Shown: positions 56,907 to 64,000 of the stretch, piece by piece
How the letters are laid out: every line of letters begins with the position of its first letter
Position numbering within the stretch: position 1 is the stretch's first letter
Made by a program: the position numbers and the translations under genes
Assembly (NCBI GenBank): GCA_032622095.1
Contig: CP136065.1
Span: 244,589,474-244,653,473, forward strand
Reading direction: 5' to 3'
DNA length: 64,000 nucleotides
DNA from: Siphonodentalium dalli
Taxonomy: Eukaryota; Mollusca; Scaphopoda; Gadilida; Siphonodentaliidae
The notes under the pieces: generated by a model
Told to the model about the DNA's origin: nothing
What the model saw: only the letters and a program-made list of their open reading frames with translations
Database searches by the model: none

Positions 56907-58740
56907 TTTCTTCAGAGTTGACTCTCTTGTATTATGAAAGCAAGCCCAATGAGGCCATGCACCTATTGTATGTTTATAACACACAAAAGACTATATCTTA
57001 GCAGAATGGATGTCTCTGATGATACAAACAATAAAATATCCAATTTATCCATAGTTGAATTTCATTTGGCTATATAGGAAAGCATACAATGTGGCTTTTA
57101 TTTAGTTTCCACAAAGTATTTTAAGTAAAATATCCATCAAGTGATGTATTCTGCCTTGTCCTATATATTAAAATGCATGCAATGGCCATGAGAAATGCTT
57201 AATTTATTGGTAGAGATGTCAATCAGATAAGAAATACTGACATTTTAAGTTTGATACACCATTTCAGCTGGCTTGGCATCTTTTAAATTTGAAACCTAAG
57301 GGAATTTATTCAGCTTTGACTCTCTAAATTATGGAAGAAAGCCCAAATGAAGCCACTATTTGCATGTTAGTAACATGTATAAGGCTATATCTCAACAGAA
57401 TACATGTCTTTGATAAAATGCACAATAAAATATCAATAGTTCAATTGCATTTGGCTATAGAGGGATGCATACAATATTGGTTTTATGTAGTTTCCACAGA
57501 CTATTTTAAGTAAAATATCCATCAATTGATGTTTTCTACATAGCCTTGTATATTAAAATGCATGTAATGACCATGGGAAATGTTTAATTCATTAGTTGAT
57601 ATGTCCATCTGATAAGAAATACTGACAATTGAGGTTTAAAATACCATTTCATGGGATTATGGGATCATAAATATCAAACTAAGGGAATTTCTTCAGATTT
57701 GACTCTCTAAATAATGGAAGAAAGCCCAAATGAAACCACTATTTGCATGTTGATGACATGTATAAGGCTATATCTCAACAGAATACATGTCGCTGATAAA
57801 ATACACCATAAAATATCCATAGTTTAATTGCATTTGGCTATAGAGGGATGCATACAATATTGCTTTTAAGTAGTTTCCACAGACTATTTTAAGTAAAATA
57901 TCCATCAAATGATGTTTTCTGCCTTGTCCTGTATATTAAAATGCATGCAATGACCATGAAAAATGTTTAATTTATTGGTAGAGATGTCCATCTGATAAGA
58001 AATACTGCCATTTGAGGTTTGATACACCATTTCAGCTGGCTTGGCATCTTACAAATTTGAAATAAGGGAATTTATTCAGCTTTGACCCTCTAAATTATGG
58101 GAAAAAAGCCTAAATTATGCCATTATTGGCATGTTTATAACATATATAAGGCTATATCTGAACAGAATACATGTCTCAGGTGAAATAAACAATACAACAT
58201 CCATAGTTTAATTTGATTTGGCTATACAGGGATGCATACAATATTGCTTTTATGTAGTTTCCACTGATTATTTTAAGTAAAATATCCATCAAATGATGTT
58301 TTCTACATTGCCTTGTATATTAAAATGCATGTAATGACCATGGGAAATGTTTAATTTATTAGTTGATATGTCCATCTGATAGGAAATACTGACATTTGAG
58401 GTTTTAAATACCATTTCATGGGATTATGGGATCATAAATATCAAACTAAGGGAATTTCTTCAGATTTTACTCTCTAAATGATGGAAGAAAGGCCAAATGA
58501 AGCCACTATTTGCATGTTTATAACATGTATAAGGCCATATCTTTGCAGAATGCTTTTCTCTGATAATAAAACAAATAACATATCTATATTTCATAGTTTA
58601 GTTGGCAAAACAGGGTGCATAACATGTGGTTTTAAAGTAGTTTCACAGACTATTTTAACTAGAATATCAATTAAATGATGTAATCTAACTTGTCCTGTGT
58701 TTTAAAATGCATACACTGACCATGATAAATGTTTAATACA
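56907..58740. repeat. ~383-bp satellite, 4.8 units with alternating A/B monomers
   Basis: Unit starts (ggaatttNttcag...gactctctaaa...atggaagaaagccc) are at about 56907, 57301, 57683, 58066 and 58450. Units 1 and 3 (type A) have tctgccttgtcctRtatatt and ccatttcagctggcttggca; units 2 and 4 (type B) have ttctacatNgccttgtatat and ccatttcatgggattatggg. Unit 5 is truncated at ~290 bp and A-like. So the amplified unit is a ~766-bp A-B dimer. Short ORFs starting MEESPNEATICM are shadows. Confidence 0.95.
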
Positions 58741-58874
58741 AACAGCGTCCTTAATGCTGCACCAGCCTAACTCCCGTTATGAAAGGGTTAAATTAATAAA
58801 CAAAGGTTACACAGACATCCCCCCTTCAACAGCGCGGTGAGTGTGTTTTTTATGTAATATATGTCATATCCGGT

Positions 58875-59233
58875 ATAAGAGCCCCCCCCCCCCCCATTTC
58901 GTACGCTGTATTCCATGCCCTGTTATGAGGTACGCCATATTCCGGCCCCTCTGTTAGGAGGTATTCGGTATTCCAAAAATACCGGTATTCGTATACCAAC
59001 CTTCCAATAAAACGATCATAAGAATAATACAAATGCGATGTTTGTCACAATAAATGCACGGTTTGACATACAGATCGTCGATCATCAATTTATATCAATT
59101 TAGACATGGACATGATGACCGGCGTTCGTACGGCAATAGAGAATTTATCCATATGGCTGTTAACTGGTATTTCGTATTCCACCCTCTGTGTTAAGTGGTA
59201 TTATTCCGTATTCCAAGGGGTGGGGTGCTCTTA
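58875..59233. mobile_element. TIR element with gtattcc-rich interior
   Basis: The ends ataagagccccccc and ggggtgctcttat are inverted. Just inside, the left has cgtacgctgtattccatgcc and the right has cgtattccaccctctgtgtt plus aagtggta in inverted relation. About 360 bp, non-coding. Confidence 0.65.
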
Positions 59234-60163
59234 TGTGGTGTGAAGTTTACAACTAATGTGGCAGTCATGAAATTTTTAATTATTAGAACTGTTTGGGATA
59301 TATACACCCCAATAACCCTGTCTTCACGCTCCTGTTGGTGGTGGCCTTATCAATCTATTGCTTCGTTGAACTTTTATTATTGCAAATTTGAGGTAAAAGT
59401 TCTTGAAGCGTGTAATTTCGTTCCACTTTACAACAGCGGCACAATGATTCCAATTTTTTTAACCTACCGGCGCAGATCGAGGCTGGACGTCCATCTTACG
59501 TCCATAGGATACAAATTGATCGGATTTTAGGTAAGTGAAACTAATTAGTCATCAATTGAAGTGATTTCTCATTATGAACAGACTGTTACTAGTAAAATAC
59601 TTAATCGAACTACAGTTAAAAATGCACGACTTATCCTGTTTTATTCAAATGAAATTTGATAGTAAATCGGCCTAATTTTGTGTCCGTTAAATATTTCAGA
59701 AAATGGAATCCGTCATTGATAAATGAAAATTTTTTTGGTCAAAATAGTAACTTCTGACGGACTATGATTATATGGCATTTATGAATCATATATAAAGGTA
59801 GCCCTACACAATATTCCCAACTGTGTTCCCAACTGCAAAAACGATTTTTAATGAATTATAAATTGGCCTAAATTTGATGCTTCATAAAAGGAAAAACTGT
59901 CCGGGAATGGCTATTTTCGTCTGCAAAATCAAATTCTGCCATAAATGCAGTGTATTATCGGTCGACATTAATATGACAATAGTTGGAATATTAAAATGTC
60001 CCAGTTATTGAAAATATACATGTAGCTTATAAGGAAATTGTCAGTTATGATCAGTTATACCGGTACTTCATACCATTATTCTAACAAATGTCAACCTGAT
60101 AGAAATTTTGAATTCCCACAATCTCTTTAATATTGTCATGCCATGGCCAATTTAACACTAAGT
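59234..60163. other. Gene-free stretch
   Basis: Nothing recognised; the 111-codon ORF at 59195-59530 overlaps the TIR element end and has no domain. Confidence 0.5.
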
Positions 60164-60519
60164 GAACGTTCAGATTACCACGATACAATCGTAAGTGGAA
60201 ATATTTCTGTCGTAGGAAGTAACCGCTCAACTGTGCATGCTCACCTCAAAATCGTAGGTAAAAAATAATATCATGCACTGTTTTATTTAAAAGCGAAATT
60301 GTGGCGTATCCTTGGTTATCCCCATTTGCGACGTAATCACTAATCAGTCATGTGTATGTAAAAATTGTGGCCTGAAGGATCGCATGATAGTCAATCACAT
60401 GCTTTACAAAAAAACTGTGATTTCATCATGTACGACATCGTAATCATGTGAACAAACTATCCACGATCTCGTCGATCCCGGTTCCTCCACTTAAGATTGT
60501 ATCTTTCATCTGTACGTTC
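60164..60519. mobile_element. MITE copy 1 of a tandem pair, TIR gaacgttcag...caatcgtaagtgg
   Basis: The left end gaacgttcagat and gatacaatcgtaagtgg are inverted at the right end (cctccacttaagattgtatc, then catctgtacgttc). The interior has gcatgctcac and gtggcgtatccttggttatc, then acaaactatccacgat. Confidence 0.8.
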
Positions 60520-60525
60520 ACTGAG

Positions 60526-60864
60526 TGAACATTCATGATTCATATGACTACGATTCAATTGTAAGTGGACAGATTCCCATCTTGGGTAATAACCGATAGT
60601 TGGACTGCGCATGCTCACGACATGATCACGAGTTATATCAATGCAAAATTGTGACGTATCCTTGGTTACCTCCACTTGGTGAAATTTGCGTGTACGTAAA
60701 AATCGTACAAAGTAAATGGAAATATCATAGGATAGTTAATCACGTGGTTAACCACCGATATTAAATATACTCATCTGCGATGACATCGTAACAAACTATC
60801 CATGATTTTGTCAGGCCCGATTCCTCCACTTACAATTGAATTATGGTCTTCTGACATCTGAATC
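60526..60864. mobile_element. MITE copy 2 of the tandem pair
   Basis: Collinear with 60164-60519 (gattcaattgtaagtgg, gcgcatgctcac, gtgacgtatccttggttacc, caaactatccatgatt, cctccacttacaattgaatt). Six bases separate the copies, which share a cactRagtgaac flank, suggesting insertion into a preferred site or a tandem duplication. ORF 60457-60675 is incidental. Confidence 0.8.
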
Positions 60865-61265
60865 GCCGAAAATGCTAATATTGTTGGAAGAATGAACTTT
60901 ACACTTGTTTTCTGAATATGTTTGCAAATTATGAAAATACATGCATCCATATCACATATATATGTACATGTATTTTTTCTTCAATTACAGAAATACCAGA
61001 TTCATTAGCCATGGTGGATGCGGCATCGTGCCCTCTCATCTTCAACATATGAAGATTGATTTCGCCCATGATTAGTCTTAAGCGTCGGTCTTGTCTAGCT
61101 AGACACGTGGCAATGAACAAATGACAGGTGAAATATCACTGGAAGTCTGTTCGCCAAAATACCAGTGGTGAGTTTATATCTATAGCTACCATGCAGATGA
61201 ATATTTGTACATTGTCACCAATACATGTATATACCGCTATCCTCAAAATTATGGACCTTAAAAAT
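60865..61265. other. Gene-free spacer
   Basis: AT-rich; no feature recognised. Confidence 0.5.
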
Positions 61266-61404
61266 GGGGGGGGGGGCAGGGGGGCCGAAAAAAACTGCAG
61301 ACACAGGGTGGAAAAAACTGTTTTCTTCGGTTTGGGTACCACCCCTCACAGCAAAACTGCAGTTTTTTTTTCCACTGACCATTTGCCCCCCCCCCCCGCC
61401 CCCC
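61266..61404. mobile_element. Poly-G to poly-C bounded element
   Basis: G11cagGGGGGG at the left and C-rich (12 C, then gccccccc) at the right form homopolymer inverted ends. Inside, aaaaaactgcagacacaggg plus tggaaaaaact and an inverted gcaaaactgcagttttttt. About 140 bp; same type as 62020-62148. Confidence 0.55.
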
Positions 61405-62019
61405 AGAAAAATCAAATCTACCCCAGCCGGACAACAACTCGGTTTGACCGGAAACCGAAAAAAACACCTGAGCATACAATTCACGAGAGGTGCTTGGTAA
61501 CTTAGTTTAGATTATTATGACTAAAATGGTCATTGTCTACCAGTAGAACGCAGATTTGTACCTCGTGATGTCATGACATGTACAAACATGTATATTGGTG
61601 ATCGCAACGCTATGTATGCACTTTAAAAAATGACAACTAGTCATTACCTCGACTTTGAAAAATCTGATGCAAATGAGATGAGTGAGATACCAGCATATAA
61701 CTGTTTTCTGATACCATTGGAGGAGAAATTGTTTAATACATGGGATAGTTCTGCAGTAAAAATTTGCCATATAAGCGATCGCAGGGTAGAATTCTGCAAT
61801 CGACTGGTAGACACTGACATAGTTGGCATTATTAAGAGGGTTAATGGGGTCAATATCACATGTAAACCAAGACAGTGGTTATCCAAAATTGTTTTATGTG
61901 GATTGTACTACTCATGTATATATGATTTGGATATTAAGGTTAATCCATATTCTATAAAATGAGAGAAAATTGAAGTTGTGAGTCTGAAAATACATATTTG
62001 GAATTTTTTTTACATGCAA
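61405..62019. other. Spacer with unrecognised ORF
   Basis: 61630-61962 plus is an ATG-started 110-codon ORF without a recognisable domain. Codon 1 follows an A-rich run and no splice or promoter context was convincing. Confidence 0.35.
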
Positions 62020-62148
62020 CCCCCCCCCCCCCCCCCCCCCCTAAATGAATAAGGACAAAATTTACGTGTAATTTTTTTACGCCCAGGTACCCCCCCCCCA
62101 CCCCCGGTACGTTGTGTCCCGCAGTTTTTTTTCCGCGGGGGGGGGGGG
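62020..62148. mobile_element. Poly-C to poly-G bounded element
   Basis: About 22 C at 62020-62041 and 12 G at 62137-62148 flank ~95 bases that include an internal C-rich stretch and gtgtcccgcagttttttttc. Relative of 61266-61404 in the opposite sense. Confidence 0.55.
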
Positions 62149-62591
62149 ATACCTGGTAATGATCGCAGTATATGATATCCACCACGGTATCAAGTCGATT
62201 ACTGTTGTGGAGCACCATGCAGTTATGATACACCAACAAATATCACACCAAAAGTTGAAAATTAAAACAGCCACATGGATCTTGTTCAATGAACTTATAT
62301 ATGCATGAATAAGATGAATCACTAAATTATATTTTCATGCTTGTTTGGGTAATGCCAATCAATGCAGCGTGACAACATGGATGGGTGGAGTTTATAAATT
62401 GACAGCCGAAACAATGTTGGCAACTTCAAAGTTCATTATGTGCTACATTTAACCCCCGTATATACAATACAATTTTTCTATCAGTGTTCCCATGTCCTAT
62501 ATTTGGAGTACTATATACATGTACATGTAACGAAGGCCATCCGTTCCACAGATATGAGGAAAAACACTGCATTTTATTTTCATGCATGCGA
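62149..62591. other. Gene-free spacer
   Basis: No gene or repeat recognised. Confidence 0.5.
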
Positions 62592-62723
62592 AACATGACA
62601 ACATGCATATGGGGTGTAACATGACAACATGCATATGGGGTGTAACATGACAACATGCATATAGGGTGTAACATGACAACATGCATATAGGGTGTAACAT
62701 GACAACATGCATATGGGGTGTAA
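62592..62723. repeat. 26-bp minisatellite, 5 copies
   Basis: aacatgacaacatgcatatg plus gggtgt repeated five times, with g/a variation in the g-run (units 3-4 have atagggtgt). MHVVMLHPICMLSCYT-type minus ORFs are artefacts. Confidence 0.95.
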
Positions 62724-63401
62724 CTGCGGTATATGCAGCGTTGAAACTGTACTAGTAACCATAATGAGGTGTTGGAGGTTACTGTGCTTTATATCTTTAA
62801 TACTGCAGTATTAACGGGGGGGGGGGGTACTATACTAAGAGGTGGCCAATTACTTTGAGTATACTTGTAGCCATACCTCACACATGGAACAGGGCTTGAC
62901 TTATTCTTAGGTACATGGAAAAATAGGTACGCGGAGCAATACATAACACCTAGTCTGCTTAGTATATTTTACATAAATATCAACCGATTTTGTGCAGTGT
63001 TGAAGCGGTAACCTTCTAGTACTGCTGTGTTAGAAGTTTCTGGTGTGAGACCACACAAGCCATATTTCTGAATAAATCCTGAAAAATTACCCACAATCCT
63101 GAGGTTAAGTGGTCACTTACTTTGGGCATTACTGTAATTCCCTGACATTCCCCCAATATATGACTAAAAGAAAATTCACCCTTTTGAAGTTTTGATATCG
63201 TTTAACCATGAAATGGCTCGAAAAAGATGTTTTATGAGATTTACGTTTGTTTTTTATTTAATTTTGTTTGTTCAAGTAGCATATCAAATGAGTGAAATTT
63301 TATTTTAGTCATTCATGTGGGTATCGTGAGTGGGGAGATATTTAAGGGGAGGTATCCTGTTACAACGGTATATGCTACTAGTACATGTACATAATTATTA
63401 A
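62724..63401. other. Gene-free stretch
   Basis: Contains a 12-base G run (62816-62827) followed by aagaggtggccaattacttt, echoed at about 63108 by aagtggtcacttactttggg. No gene. Confidence 0.5.
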
Positions 63402-63533
63402 CTGTCATGTGGACTGTTTTTATGGAGATGTAACCGTGAGGTAAGTGGACATAACTTGTGTAAAACCCTTTACATACAAGTTATGACCACTTACCTCACG
63501 GTTACATCTCCATTAAAATAGTCTACATGACAG
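63402..63533. mobile_element. Hairpin MITE, ~60-bp arms
   Basis: The left arm (ctgtcatgtggactg, atggagatgtaaccgtgagg, taagtggacataacttgt) is inverted in the right arm (acaagttatgaccacttacc, tcacggttacatctccat, agtctacatgacag) with only a few mismatches and a loop of about 12 bases. High arm identity suggests a young insertion or gene conversion. Confidence 0.9.
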
Positions 63534-64000
63534 ATAATCCTTATATTTATATATATTTAGCTAAAAAGCCACTTTTGTAAATGTATTTAAATTGAATAGT
63601 GTATCGTGACAAAAACAGCCCAAAGTACCCAATAGCACCCTTGGCAAAAGTTAATAGGAACAATTTCTCTTCATATTGCAACCAGGTGATGTATTAAGTC
63701 AATCCTGCGCGAGTCCAAATACGCCCAAAACATTACGCGTTCGTCTTTCCAAACCCAATGACGTATGGATGGTGTTGTGAGCTTGGTGTTATGAGCCGTT
63801 GCGCATTCACTGAGAAATAACTGCAACTAGCCACGTGGGCGCGGACCAATCAGTATGCTGGATTTAGTGATGACAACACTTAGTATGTAAATATATGTAT
63901 TTGTAGCTGATTCTGACCAACATGCAGCGTTTGAATGGATAACAATACTGTTATAACTGCCCCCCCCCCCCCCGGGTGATTAATTTGGACCGTACATCTT
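63534..64000. other. Window end, no gene; poly-C run
   Basis: 63720-63860 is slightly richer in CpG with tgacgta, gccacgtggg and an inverted CCAAT (ccaatcag), which might be a promoter for a gene outside the window but has no supporting ORF. A 15-base C run at 63960-63974 may begin another homopolymer-bounded element cut by the window edge. Confidence 0.4.

Noticed and set aside
61630-61962. 110-codon ATG-started ORF as a gene
   Set aside because: No recognisable domain, situated between homopolymer-bounded repeats; probably chance.
1-64000. Prokaryotic defence or mobile systems (restriction-modification, retrons, toxin-antitoxin, phage genes)
   Set aside because: No prokaryotic gene organisation or ribosome binding sites; composition, LINEs, MITEs and splice-like signals indicate a eukaryote.

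Overview
The window reads as eukaryotic, AT-rich, repeat-dominated intergenic DNA, most likely from a marine invertebrate. The best clue to lineage is a gggagataactc motif near 10.8 kb that I associate with mollusc sequences. This is a weak argument, and a mollusc is an inference. There are no operons, no bacterial or phage genes, no CRISPR array, no rRNA and no convincing complete tRNA. I see no intact host gene. Nearly everything that can be recognised is a transposable-element relic, a fold-back or MITE-like element, or a tandem repeat.

Layout. 0-7 kb: a dispersed repeat, two fold-back elements, a LINE 3' scrap, one copy of a ~1.4 kb duplicated unit (3973-5460) that carries exon-like remnants of a small secreted-looking cysteine-rich protein, and an 88-bp tandem array (5735-6586). 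7.7-15.1 kb: a 5'-truncated LINE on the minus strand (7725-~10080), a small TIR element, and a 1.66 kb element whose terminal inverted repeats enclose a LINE endonuclease fragment truncated at both ends (13458-15118). 15-28.5 kb: gene-poor, with only weak ORFs and local duplications. 28.5-34.9 kb: a striking 10-bp/27-bp minisatellite (28583-29252) and a run of palindromic elements. 35-43 kb: degraded retroelement coding pieces, two LTR-like repeats about 3.2 kb apart, 72-bp and 122-bp tandem repeats, and a broken Ty3/gypsy-type integrase (41687-42617). 48.7-51 kb: the best preserved LINE reverse transcriptase, on the plus strand and inactivated by stops and frameshifts. 53.7-56 kb: a CpG-rich fold-back element (53713-54184) directly followed by the second copy of the ~1.4 kb unit, in inverted orientation (54547-55935). 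56.9-58.7 kb: a ~383-bp satellite with alternating A/B monomers. 58.9-64 kb: further TIR elements, poly-G/poly-C bounded elements, a 26-bp minisatellite and a near-perfect 60-bp-arm hairpin.

The elements do not form a pathway. What links them is duplication: several dispersed families occur twice in the window in opposite orientation (53-518 with 42670-43142; 3973-5460 with 54547-55935; 27228-27602 with 51347-51740). The most interesting candidates for something undescribed are (1) the inverted ~1.4 kb unit with a conserved splice acceptor and a six-cysteine module whose two copies differ almost only at amino-acid-changing sites, (2) the CpG-rich self-complementary fold-back element, and (3) the TIR element holding a LINE endonuclease fragment. 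All reading was by eye. Repeat boundaries are generally good to about 5-20 bases, and identity levels are qualitative.
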